Shown: positions 35,473 through 46,900 of the stretch, piece by piece
Layout of the letters: the number at the start of each line of letters is the position of its first letter
Position numbering within the stretch: the first letter of the stretch is position 1
NCBI GenBank assembly: GCA_004794785.1
Contig: SJOL01004315.1
Location: 37,524 to 101,523 of the forward strand
Origin: Opisthorchis felineus
Lineage: Eukaryota > Platyhelminthes > Trematoda > Opisthorchiida > Opisthorchiidae
DNA: 64,000 bases
Reading direction: 5' to 3'
Program-made: the position numbers and the translations under genes
The notes under the pieces: generated by a model
Seen by the model: only the letters and a program-made list of their open reading frames with translations
Told to the model about the DNA's origin: nothing
Database searches by the model: none

Positions 35473-35672
35473 AGTTCGCGATTTCTTATTACATTAGGCA
35501 ACGTATTCACACTCGACGGTGCTTGGTAACCTCGAAGATTACCTCACTTAAACAAATCACCAATTTGCATAATAATTCATTGTACATAAACATTCTACAC
35601 TATGAATTGGCAACCCTAAAAATGTCGTCGCTTCCGAGAAATCAATTCTATGCGTTAGTACTGAGCGGCCAT
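35473..35672 (+). repeat. R8 repeat, copy 2
   Basis: GCGATTTCTTATTACATTAG through CATTCTACACTATGAAT and TGGCAACCCTAAAAATGTCG matches copy 1 at 26594 in direct orientation. Confidence 0.8.
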
Positions 35673-36014
35673 GAGATTGGGGGAGATATGAGGTAAGTCG
35701 TCATTGTGCAACTAGGACGGATGATGGAGACGTCGGTGCGGTGGTGTTACGCCGCACCGGAGGAGGAACTGCATCAGAGGCTTTGCAGCATTTGCCTTTC
35801 GTTTGTTTCGGCTTGATTGCACGTGAGACAGTATTTTTTTACTTATCTACATCTGGTATGGGAGGGGCTGTGGCTCAAGTCTCGTGAGCAATGCCAAATA
35901 ATGCTTTCCGGTTGCTCAAGCCAAAGAACCAGGTTTGGTTGGGTGACACCACTTTGAGTCCTTGGCACACAAGTCTAACTCACAAAGCACTGAGAAGAGG
36001 TCAGGTTTTGTTCG

Positions 36015-36440
36015 CGAACCCCTCCCCTAGCCTCTGACACAAATGTCTTAATCGCGAGACAGCGGTCGTTAGAGTTTGCTTGGTAACCTTCAAGGTGCCA
36101 ATATCTCAGTAGTCTGACCCACTTGGCTGCAGAGGCCCGGCCTGTCCTGATGGCCCAGGGAGTATGGCTTCCACTGTCTAAATTGTGATGCAGTTGCGCT
36201 TCAGGAACCTTTTGAGCAGCAGTGGACCCTTCGCTGTCAAGAGGATTTCGAAGATTACAGTCAACTGTTTGGCGATTCGTGTGTGCAGGTTTTAGTGTCG
36301 AGCTTTTCTCAACCGTCCTCCCTCGGTGGAATGCAGACTCGCCGCATCCATTAATATGGATATGTTGGTCGTCTGGGAGAAACAGCTTGCTGCCTTCACA
36401 CTCCTATCACACAGAGCAGTACGACTTCACCTCCAGACCA
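36015..36440 (+). repeat. R5 repeat, probable non-LTR 5' UTR
   Basis: CCTAGCCTCTGACACAAATG to TGCCTTCACACTCCTATCAC matches 1360-1815. A family-A 3' end follows ~210 bp later. Confidence 0.6.
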
Positions 36441-36649
36441 CCTCCTAATAGGATCACTTGCAGCATGGGGACTGGCTGTTCTTCCGGCTGCTGCACGTCG
36501 GTTTTCCAGGCAAGGTTAAAACTTTAGGATATGGGTCGAAGCCATTATATCATGCAGCGTCGTTGTAACACAGGAGCACAATCACCACGGCAAGATGGCG
36601 GTTTCGGGTTGGAAGTCAGCCCAGATGAACACCTGTCTAGCGGAGGTCT

Positions 36650-36880
36650 TTTTGCACAGTCCTGTGCTGAATGGCTGCGGCCGAGGGGTGAACATCGTAC
36701 AACCTGGCAAAGGACCACGAAGGTGCTAACAAGTAAAGTTAGTCGAGTGGAAAACATGCGCTTCCCAGGATGGTAACCCAACGAAACTGGCCGAAATGAC
36801 CCAATCACGCACTCAGTGGCGCTCGTGCACCAAAGCTTTCGCTTAGAATGCATAGCTACCCAGTTCCGTAGGTAACAGAA
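36650..36880 (+). pseudogene. Family A retroelement 3' end
   Basis: A frame reads RTTWQRTTKVLTSKVSRVE and MRFPGW, aligned to the TMTWQQIVKAITNKL..LPGWGP segment of the copy at 1-992. The same 3' UTR follows (GTGCTCGTGCATCC there, GGCGCTCGTGCACC here; AATGCATAGCT in both). With R5 upstream it is an element reduced to its two ends. Confidence 0.65.
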
Positions 36881-37930
36881 TATGCCATCGCCTTGGTCGC
36901 ATGTCCCGCAATCTCCCGCTTTCCAGTGCTCGAAGTTTTAGCAGTCAGAAACAATGTGTTTATGGTATAAGGATCATATCTGATAACTTGGCTGACTGAT
37001 TGACTGAGTTTATACTTTGGATCCACTGCAGAGTTTATCAGGAAATATGCCATAACCAGCGATGGGCGTTCGATGGCGGCTCGTTGCTGTGCTAAGTGCC
37101 AGTCGCACTTCCAGTTCATGCATCAGGAAGTGTCATCTACTAGAATCTTTGTCCCTGAAGAGCGTACATGCAGTGCGCAACCGCAGAAGCATCAGGATGA
37201 TGAAATAGAAAGGATACCTGGGGTGACCACAAGGCTACCACCCCTTGACAGACCACGATAAATCGCGCAGGTGCATGTTTATGGGGCGGATGTGAGATAT
37301 GTGGAGTAGTTTAGTCCCATGGTCGCTCTCGTCGCCTTCATTGCGCATATACTTCAATTAACAAAACCTCACGCTGATCAAGATTGATGACGACGATTTC
37401 GTCATTTTTGTGGAATTTATTAATCAGGATTGCGAACGATTCAAGCTCAGCTCAGAATCGGAAGACCAGTAAAGTGATCCGTTTTTGTCTGTTATACAAG
37501 CATCCCTCGATGCAGGGGCAAACGCGGATTTCCCGTCTATATGAAGATGATTCTGGTGTGACGTTGCAAAAAGTTAACACTTAATGTCGGTGCCTCATCA
37601 CCTGGAGCTTTCTGCGTGAATGGCCGGTCAGTCAAATCCAATGGTGGCTTTTATGTGCATGCAGGCAGTCGCAATGTCCTAATGAACTTCGGACAGAGGG
37701 ATGGTGAAATCCTAAGCAGACCTAAACAAATTTAGCAATGCTACTATTGTCATTTGGTTCGTTCTTGCTGGTTAACCCGTCATACATTTACCAGAAGGAA
37801 GACTTTTGTAAACCTCTGGCACCATGGCCGTCGTCGCACCGTATGGAGCATAAACTGGCACCCAGCTCTTTTATACAGATATTCGAGATTGATTTCTTTC
37901 GACACAGAAACTTGTCGACGGTTCGTATAA
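36881..37930. other. Unassigned sequence
   Basis: No supported coding region or shared repeat was recognised. Confidence 0.4.
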
Positions 37931-37934
37931 AAAC

Positions 37935-38200
37935 CATTTCCAACAAATGCACGCATTTGTACATCAATTTGGTTTTCACTGGGGACTCAGCTGAATTTCC
38001 CGGTAGATTCTCCGGTTAAAACCAAATCGGTAAGCAAATGAGCATATGAGTCGAATTCCGTGCTACTTGGATCCAAACGGAACGTAACGTTGAAAAAAAC
38101 TCCGGAACTGTGTCCACCTGATAAGCTTCTAGAAAGGCAAACCTAATCGTTGGCTGTCAAAGAGCCTTTAGAAACCTTGCAAGTAGTCTCCTTTATGAAA
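37935..38200. repeat. R3 repeat in fold-back form
   Basis: The + oriented GCATTTGTACATCAATTTGG..TTTTCACTGGGGACTCAG meets its inverse (TTAAAACCAAATCGGTAAGC) within ~45 bp near 37990. The minus-oriented monomer then continues to CCTTGCAAGTAGTCTCCTTT. A degenerate hammerhead lies at 38112-38154. Confidence 0.78.
38112..38154 (+). ncRNA. Hammerhead ribozyme relic, R3 copy f
   Basis: CTGATAA replaces CTGATGA, stem II is mispaired (GCTTCTAGAAAGGC), and GAAA reads CAAA. TAATC-GTTGGC still marks the cleavage site and stem I. Inactive. Confidence 0.5.
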
Positions 38201-38409
38201 GCACCCCAGTTTCTTTGCATCCTGTTACAAGCTCTGACGCCTCACTAACGTGGAAGGGTGTTGGTAAACCTCACCTGAAACCACTTGAAAACTGGGCACG
38301 CAATGCCTCTAGGGGTAACGCAAAATTGACTTGAGGAGGCTAGCAGCTACACGATCTTCAGTGGATGGATAGCACAGGCTACATGCCATCCGACGTCGTA
38401 CACCAAGCC

Positions 38410-40510
38410 TAATCCCAGGAATTGTATATGATCGACAAGCCGAATTTATTGGACAAACCGATTAGCCATATTTTCGGTCACGTGCGTGCTGCATTTGGAG
38501 GTGCCACTGGAAGTCCTTACTTTTCAAAAAGTTCATTCAAGGATCGACATCTCAGTGCACCAATATTCGACAAGACACATCTGGTGAAAAAAGTGAAGGC
38601 TAAATTGAAGCTTCTTCTTAAAGCCAAACCAGTTTTGTCGCAAGAAAATCCGCCACCGTCTTATCTACTGATGACCAGGGGTTGGACAGACTACATAGAG
38701 CTGGTATTCTGCGGCCGATTATCAATTCGGCATGGCCCGAACCCATCAGAGGATGCCCCGGTGTTGCTGCCAAGCTGAGACATCCCATCGTCGTGGTTTT
38801 CAGTGGTCAAGAATTGTGACAGTGGCATGATTACTTCCTTGATCGTGTTCTTGAGTAGAGCTTAACAGTGCCCCGAGAAAATGTATCTTTAGGTGGCCCA
38901 CAGGCAGCTTTGTTTTCCCTCTGATGAAAATGGCCGCTGGCCAGACCCAAAGACCAGTGGCGCCAACAGACGCATGCCAATATCTGTAGCTATGGATTCT
39001 CTTTTTCATTTTCGCTATTATCACCTACTACAACTAAGTTTTTCCAGACAGGAATCTCCCCCGAGGCCCACTGAACCAGCCATTTATGGAGGGCTACAAT
39101 TGGACGCCGTCAGAAGATTGCCTCCGTATATTAAATTCTCTCGTGTGCATCCTGGACTGACAGTCACTTCCCGCAAAATCCGACCAGCCACTGGAAGTCG
39201 TTGTAGCTTCAGGTATTTTGGTCTATGTCAATGGCACAGCTGTCTCGTACACATTCTTCGGTGACGGTCAGAAAACCTTCCCACACGTTCGTAACGCCCA
39301 GACTGACATCGTAAGAGGATAGGAAAGGAACTTTAACGATTTTGTTCATCCTCGGTATTTCCATAAGATGGTCCACGGCGGTCAGTCTACCTCTGTGACC
39401 GGGCACACACTTTGCCTTGTTGTTTTCGGCTCGAAGGAGAGGTGTCTGGCGTGTACCACCATCCATCTCTAACAGTGGGTCACTCTGCTTCCCGGATGTG
39501 ACATAAAGTACGAGCACAAGTAAACCACCAGCTCCAGACTGGCCGATTCACCACCGCATCTCGTTCATCCAGTTAAATCAGAACCAGGATGCATCACAGC
39601 CGCGACAGTTGCCTTGGAGGCGGAGGTGATTCGTTAAGTGTCCGAAACAGTTCGCACACTCCCAGTGACTCTTGACATAGTCCGCCTTGTTACTTTACGC
39701 GACACTGAGTTGAACCAGGTCATCAAGCGCCACTTCGATCAGTGGCCGTGAACTCGCCCACAAGGTAAATTTTCAGCTTGTTACAAGCAGAATGACACAT
39801 TTTCTCGACTCGATTGATAGATTTTGTATTCAGAACGCAATCTCATTGCAAAGGGGCTACAGCGAGCCACACTGTGTTCATAGAGAACACCACAGGGGGT
39901 GAAGGACCATGCTGTGAACTACGTCTACTTGCCATTGGGCGACTCTTAGTGACAGTGGGCCCACTAATCTTGCTTGCGATTCAGTGAAGCAGCTAACTCA
40001 GTCACGAAAGCCTGCCTAAGATCAAGGTCGCAACAAACCGAGTTCCAAACCCGTTTTCACATCGACCATGAAGGTTCAGTTGGTGGTCAACACTTTTTTG
40101 TTGGAGTTGACTTTTATAGCTAGCGGCCGGAAAATCTTCCAGTGAACAATCCCAGAGCTGCCACATAAATTTTAGAACCCAAACATTTATTGAATCGTCT
40201 TGTAAATGCAGAGGCTGACGTATCTGAAAATGGCAACCAGTTGACATCATCGGCATTCGCAGCACTTTGTTAAGAGTGTAGTGGAGCTAACTTGCTTCCG
40301 CCACCGTTCCATCTACAATCGAATGGTCAGACGGAAAAGTACGTTGACCCCAAAAAGCATACGTTTCGGAAGTCCAAATGGGAGGGTTCCCACGGGAATA
40401 TAGAGCAACGCCTAACTAGGGTTTACTGGATATATTGTCATCAGCAAAAGCGCTGCTTTGAAGCAACCTTCAAACACCACATGATGTTATTCAGTAAAGG
40501 TTAATGGGAC
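38410..40510 (+). pseudogene. Ty3/gypsy retrotransposon remnant (RT edge and integrase)
   Basis: At 38590-38790 two frames give KAKLKLLLKAKPVL and, after a shift, LDRLHRAGILRPINYSAWPE, the start of a gypsy RT (K-P-x-x-x-x-x-P-P...LDRL...GI..P..YS.W..P). At 40205-40500 the frame reads VSENGNQLTSSAFAALC, then PPPFHLQSNGQTEKYVDP and HTFRKSK, the integrase core (S-D-N-G..F.S..F...C and PPFHPQSNGQ.ERFVDTFKR), with catalytic Asp replaced by Glu and stops present. The middle is unrecognisable. Confidence 0.68.
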
Positions 40511-41056
40511 CAGGACACCGCAACACGTAGATGGGGTAAAGATCAAGGGAACTCACGAAGCAACCGTGCGCCCCTCCAGCCTGAGTGCTGGTTTGCATCC
40601 ACAGCATTAGATTCTTCAGGTGGATACGGGGGTTCGCCCCTCACCGGCCTCTCAAAAGACTGTATGAGATTTAGGTAGACCCAGGCATAGGGATCCGAAG
40701 TGCAAAACAAATCCGGTCAACAAATACACATATCTTTTATCCATAACAGAATGACTCGCATCTAAAGGTGCTCCATTAATCTCTTCTTTTAAGCAATCAC
40801 CACTGCGGAATATTCATCAGCCGCTCTGTCAGAGACCAAGTCCGAGCGTCTATTACCACCGCCACGCGGGAGGGACAGGCTTTGCAAACCAGTGAAGTCA
40901 CTGCAAGTGAATCGCCATCAAACATACTGGGTCGAAAAATTCAGGAAGGAGGTATTGAACGAAATCAAACACTAAAATCGTCTTTCTGTTCACCTATAGG
41001 CGCTACAAGGGACAATGAACGCAGCTCGCAAGGGCCCCATCAGACAGCCGGTCCAG
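40511..41056. other. Unassigned sequence, possibly gypsy 3' region
   Basis: It follows the integrase remnant without a recognised LTR. Confidence 0.35.
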
Positions 41057-41385
41057 CAAAAAGCTCAGCTCTGATTGGTCGAAGCGGGGACTGAACAGCC
41101 AATCAAGTCCCAGTATCCTCCGAATGCCAGCTGCCAATCACACGTCCACGAGGCGTTCGGGTTTTCAGAAGATAGTCGTTGTGCGCGCTTTACGTGCACG
41201 CGCTGTGTGGTTATTGACCTGTTTTCACTTTGTGTACCCTTGGTGGTTCCTCCGCTCAAAACGAAAGCTTGGGAGGATCAGACCGAGAACCGAGCCGATC
41301 AGCTTGGCAGTGCCCCGAGACATTGCCGTTACCACGGTTGTAGTACGCACGCCATGGAAGCACGAGGGGGCATTGATTCCCCGAA
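41057..41385 (+). repeat. R4 repeat, part
   Basis: GGTCCAGCAAAAAGCTCAGC, ACAGCCAATCAAGTCCCAGT, CCTTGGTGGTTCCTCCGCTC and CAGACCGAGAACCGAGC align with 58083-58440 in the same orientation. It may be a gypsy terminal segment since it lies ~550 bp after the integrase remnant. Confidence 0.65.
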
Positions 41386-41879
41386 CATAAGTGTTCATGA
41401 CAATTTATGTGGATAGAAAACAGAAAGCTCATGAGCCGAAGCCCGGCAGGCAAGGTTATGTCACCAAAAATGGGAGCCACTGTGTACTAAACAATATGAC
41501 TTGCCATGGTGTCTGTACTTCGCACTAACCGTGGCTACTGTGCAGATCACAATGGAAGCTGTTTTTCCGAGCTTCTGTGTTGATGTCTACCGAAGGGTAT
41601 GCTGACACGACAGACAAACGTCGACATGCATTGATGTCGATTGAGTCATCCTAATTGGAATGCAGTCCAGTTAGGCGCATTGAGCCCCGGGGCTGAGCAC
41701 AACCTCCACGACGTAGATACCACGAGCCATTGCACCAGGATCACCAGACACGTGGAAAGCAAACTGCGGGTATGCTATTTTCGTCCCAAGCGGTTTGAGG
41801 TGTATGATAGAACATGTATGCGCGTTTCGGAGACAGCATATGTTGTGCATATGCAACAATTGAAAGAGATCAAAGTCTG

Positions 41880-42340
41880 ATCAAAACGATGACGAAGTTG
41901 AACAAGCGTGGATAGAGAGGGCGTCGTTGCCGGATACCACTTTCTGTAGAGAAGCTTCTAGAGAGCTCACGATATACCCGCACGCCCATGAGTATGTGAA
42001 TATAGGGACCTAATTAAGTTAACAAACTTCTAGGACATCCCTGGTTGGGCAAGTATAGTTAGGAGCTTTGACTTATTGGCAGGATCGTACGCACACTTGA
42101 ATTCAAGGAACACCAAGGTTCTGGGTCGCCTGTGCATATGGCTTGTCTCTAACAGCTAACGGAGTGTGAAAATGTTGATGCAGCCCCTACCCGGTCGAAA
42201 TCGCGCCTGGTACTCACGGGTCAAGGATTTGCGTGCCTCCGTAGGAGGATAAAGAATCAGTGACACCATGAAATCCTCTTACAACGGGAGTCGACCTGAC
42301 ACCCTACTGGTCACTATATTCCACCCTTGCATTGGGTGGA
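41880..42340 (-). pseudogene. Non-LTR RT fingers/palm fragment
   Basis: The minus strand reads YQARFRPGRGCINIFTLR, then RPRTLVFLEFKCAYDPANKS (RT motif A, F-L-x-x-K-x-A-Y-D), KFVNLIRSLYSHTHGR, with stops after. The endonuclease and YADD regions are absent. Confidence 0.72.
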
Positions 42341-42344
42341 AGCT

Positions 42345-43850
42345 GTGGCTTTCCAGAGCCTCAAACCAAACCTGGTGTTGAGCTTACCTTTGCGGATATT
42401 GAGCAGATCATCTGAATAGTTGACCTATCACACTTCCGTCAGACCCACATTTCCATGCCTTTCCGCTTGTACACGTTTACCCCCCCCCCCCATTTTCCGT
42501 GGGTTCACGCCATTCAAATTTATCCTCCTCGAACGTCGTTAGTCTTTCACATATTGTCGTGTATCCCTCATTTTGACTGTTCACGCTTTCTTTCTATCCA
42601 GTTTCATGCCACTTGGCTGCTTTCTTGTGTTTAAAATGTTGACTTATTAAGTACGATGAAAGTAGACAGTCGAATAAGGTATCGCGAGACTACGCGAGTT
42701 CAGGTAATTTTGTCAGAACGTGTTTTTCCTTGACGAGTGTTTCAAATGTCAGTTTATGCTGCCAATTCCTATGAAAATTGCCTGAGTGCGTGTTGATGTG
42801 GACACCGGGTGCTCGCGGTAAGTTAGCGCAAGTTCCCTGTCCTATCCTTCCCATTCTAGAGCTTTGTTCAAACAAATCAACATTTGCTGTGTGCCAATGT
42901 ACTCTTCTGGTGCTCATGTCAATGATGATTATGATGAACTTCTAGAGAATTTGCCTTGTCCTATCGGCTGGAGGATCAAGAGAGTATCAGACCTCTACCC
43001 ATTGGCCGTCCTCGTAGGAAAGATTCTGGATAACCTGTGGGCACATCGTACAGTGCAGTAATTCGTTGAGGTATAGAAAAGGTTCAACTGTGACCTATCC
43101 CAGCATCTTCGTGACTGGGTTTCTTCACTAGCTGACTATCGACAAAGCTGGACAAAATGAATCTACCATTTCTCTCCGAGTAGTCTCCAAATAATAACAA
43201 TACAGACAGAGCTGCAAACTACTGGCGTACAGGCCTGATGTTCATGGAAGCATAAAGACATTGATGGATGAAGTTAGTGTTCATAGTTCCTCAGGGTTCC
43301 GCCACCACCCTGATCAGCTCGAGGAAATTAGACGCCCGCACCTGGTACAGTGGTAGCAGCTTTAGAACGGCAGAAGTCCCTCACCCTCCCCACCATCGTT
43401 ACATGGTCTTTAATGGAAGAGCAACTATGCTTTACGCATTATACTGTGTCACTTATCTAACTGACGGCTTTTGACAATGGGTTGTTCTACCGTCTACCAT
43501 CGAAATAATGAGAAATATGCATTTTTGTGCCCTCACCTATTTTGCGCCGTCTAATTTCCATCTATCTTTGTCCATGCATGCCTTGGCTTACTTCGCTCAC
43601 CCTGCTTGATCTCTTCAAGTTCCATTAAGGTGCTGGAAGGCCTGCACCTGGTGATTCGGGTTCGAAGCTGTTTGCTTGATCTCAATAATTTCAACACCAG
43701 GCTTGAAATTCCAGCATACTCCATCCTCTATGAGTCTCACCGTTTACCCAAATGGTTGCACCACTATTAACTCGATGTCTTCTGCGTCCATCTTCTTCGT
43801 CGACTAGTTGGCGGTAATCCGAGATTCTGATTGCTATTTAGATCATATTA
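42345..43850. other. Unassigned sequence upstream of CMPK1
   Basis: It holds a run of 13 C at 42480-42492 and no recognised element. The CMPK1 promoter and any 5' UTR exon would lie here or further upstream, but I see no defining motif. Confidence 0.4.
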
Positions 43851-43903
43851 CATTGTTCAGTTTCAGGTACCTGTCGGCACCCACCTTTTGCTATCCGTTC
43901 TCG
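43850..43903 (+). promoter_or_regulatory. CMPK1: Possible 3' splice site upstream of the CMPK1 start
   Basis: The stretch ending TTGTTCAGTTTCAG at 43866 has a T-rich run and an AG 37 bases before the chosen ATG. In a trematode it could be a spliced-leader trans-splice acceptor or the acceptor of a 5' UTR intron. This is inference from the motif only. Confidence 0.35.
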
Positions 43904-43990
43904 ATGTATAGTGGAGTGAAGTTCAACGTTTGTTTTATCCTTGGCGGCCCTGGAGCTGGCAAAGGTACAATATGTCAGAAAATAGTCGAG
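43904..43990 (+). CDS. CMPK1: CMPK1 exon 1, P-loop
   Basis: This 29-codon exon encodes the first beta strand and the Walker A loop GGPGAGKGT and ends CAG-AAA-ATA-GTC-GAG before donor GTTAGT. The reading frame stays open upstream to about 43808, but homology to the family begins close to the ATG at 43904. Confidence 0.94.
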
Positions 43991-46900
43991 GTTAGTTAAA
44001 GTGCTATGCTGTATTGGGTCCCGGTATGTTACATCCATCATTACTTAAACGTGTGAGTACGAATGTGTCTCCGCGTTGTATTCGAAGTTGCAGCCAATAG
44101 TTTTTAATTCCGCACTATTTTCTTACAGCAAATACCTTAATATTTTACGGTTGTTGCAATAAAGCAGCTGTTTTCCATTCTGTTCGAATTGATTACTCTG
44201 GTCCAGTAGACTGATACTGGTGCTCTCCCTTTCATGCGCGACTGTTTCTTACCAGCATAACCATAAGTGAAAAGCGAACAGGTGATAAGTTGTCACCCTT
44301 GCCCACGTGCAGAGGCTGGACTAGTAGTAGATCACCCCAATATGGTGGTTTTTATTTGTTCTTAACAGTTTACCGGTTTTCGTAACTCGTACAACGATGT
44401 TGCTGTTGTTGTTCTTGTTGTTGATGATGATGATGTCCATTAAAGCTGATCGCCCAACTGTAACACCCTTTCGGTGCTTAGCTGCCATGCCACCTGAAGG
44501 AAGCACGAGGGCTGGGATACTGCCAGGTTGCCCAAGTCTAGACAGGAGAAGTCATGATGTTGCGGTCGGGTTTGAATCACGGTCCTTTCGGTCGGTAAAT
44601 TCGCACTCTAACCACTGAGCATCTCACCAACGTCTGGGCTTCATTGCACAAGCCATTTCAGCTTGGGGTTATTCCAAGCACTTGACGACAAAAATCGAGT
44701 ACTTACTTCCCATCGATCCAATTTTGCAACGGAAACTCAAGATAATTCAGTAGTTAAGGTGTAAAACTACTGACTGAAAGGTCCGTGCTTCGAACCCAAC
44801 CTCTGCATCTCGACTACTCTCTAGGGTTTGGCAGCCTAGCGCTATCTCATCCCTTGTGCTTCCCTCGGGTGACGTGTCAGTTGGACACCGGAAGTATATT
44901 ACAGCTGAGTGAATATTGTTATTAACTTTGTAACGGGTATCCAAAGGAACCTAATTTTCCTACTACCGGTTTCATTCGGTATGCGGACCATAGGGAAATG
45001 TCTCCTTGGAGAAGGGGACGAACTTGCACCTCCACAAAATTCATGTTGTCAACACCTACAGCTCAAGGCATCCGTTCGCTGAACGTAGTAGCTATTTCGA
45101 TTTGGCATGCGAAACACTTGAAAGTTCATTTTACTTGCTGAAACGGTTCTCCTGAGCTCCACCGACGATGTACTGTTAATACAAGTGTGGTTTTATCGAC
45201 TGCGACTGGTGCCCTTCACTAAGCTATGCTCCAAGTACGCACGACTTAACGGTTAATTAGAGTCAATTGAAAGGTAGCACGGAGATGGGAAAATCATACA
45301 TACATGGAGGCATGCTGGAATAAGCAACGGAAGCATTCCATTCATAAAATTTACTAAACAATTTTCCGGGTAAGATAACCGTGGTTTCGTCGCAAACTAT
45401 ATGGAAATGCGAGGCGAAAGTTACTGAGGGCCTTAAATAACCAGGTAATATGTACTTTGGCTGTAAAACCGGGGGTAAGGTTGTCCAATGAGTTCTCCGA
45501 GGTTCTCCGCGGCTCGAATACATGAATGTAACGAATCCACTTAGTATGACTAGAATGCTCGCGAACCCTAGACGCAAGTCAGCCGGTGATATCTCGTGAG
45601 ATTATAATTAGGAGAAGCCGATAGTGACTATAAAAAGTGCCATCTGTTGCTCCAGATGATTCAGTTTATTAATGCCACGGTGTGCGGAGAAAACAGAATT
45701 CACAGTAGCCCTGTGGTTTGTAGCAAATAAGCTTAGTTCGTTCGAACAAGACGAAAAGTCATGGCTGATTCTTACACCGGGGCGCTTGATCATTATCGCC
45801 TTCCGTTTTTCATTGAAGACCGGTCAAGAAACCGCTACTCAAATGTGGGAAACCCTTGATTCATATTGTTCACTTAGCAAGGTCGTCGGTTCTCTTCCGG
45901 ACTTTTGATTGTGAAGCAGATTTGAACATAAAAAATCGTTCAGCTGTGACACCCTTTCGGTGCCTAACTGCCATGCCATCAGAAGGAAGCACGAGGGCTG
46001 AGATACTGTCAGGTTGCCCAAGCCTAGACAGAAGAGATCGTGATGCAGAGGTCGGTTTCGAATCACGGACCTTCCGGTTAGTAAATCCACGCTCTAACCA
46101 CTGAGCCATCTCGACATAAATCTATTCAAAGACGTGATGGTGTGATGACAAGGCTTGTGTACAACCGAAGTAGGCACTATAGATAGATTGAAGAGAAGAA
46201 CCATAGCTGTATGGTGGAACTTGAGGACCGTACTTATGGACAATTTAGTGAAAACTATGGACAACCCTCTCATCTGGTGATGTATGGCAAAGCACGTCAA
46301 GTGCTGGTGTTTGCAGTTTGCTGGGGTTGTCCTTAATAGCGCTTCGCACCCTCCCAAAAATCAGGTCGCTCCTTTAGGTGTTCTGTGCATTGATCATAAA
46401 TTAAGTGAAGGATTTGTATTGACCTAACAGACTGGACCATGAGCACACAAAGCGATTGGCCTAATAGCGTCTGGTGCACTTATTGTGAATATCGTGGGAT
46501 GTCGAATCTCCTTAAAAAGCTATTCAAAAAATGAGCCATTGTGAAATATCCCACATCCGTTTCTGCTTCGTGATCGGAATGAAAAACAAACGCTTTATGG
46601 TGTCTGGTCGATTCTGGCCGATTTTATTGTTTGATCATCCTTTAATCTAAGGCGTTTTCCCATGTAGGACCACAACTTCATCCACCTCTCTGCTGGCGAG
46701 CTCCTCCGTCTGGCTTGCAATACACCAGATTCGGCATTTGGTGCTGAGATCCAGCGTCATATGAAAAATGGTTCAATTGTCCCTGCTAAAATCACTTGTG
46801 GATTGCTTGACCAAGTGAGTTATTGTTTCTCCATATAGCTTATCATTTATTTTTCCATTTGTATTGCCGCACTGGAATAGCACAGATGTGAGACAAATTG

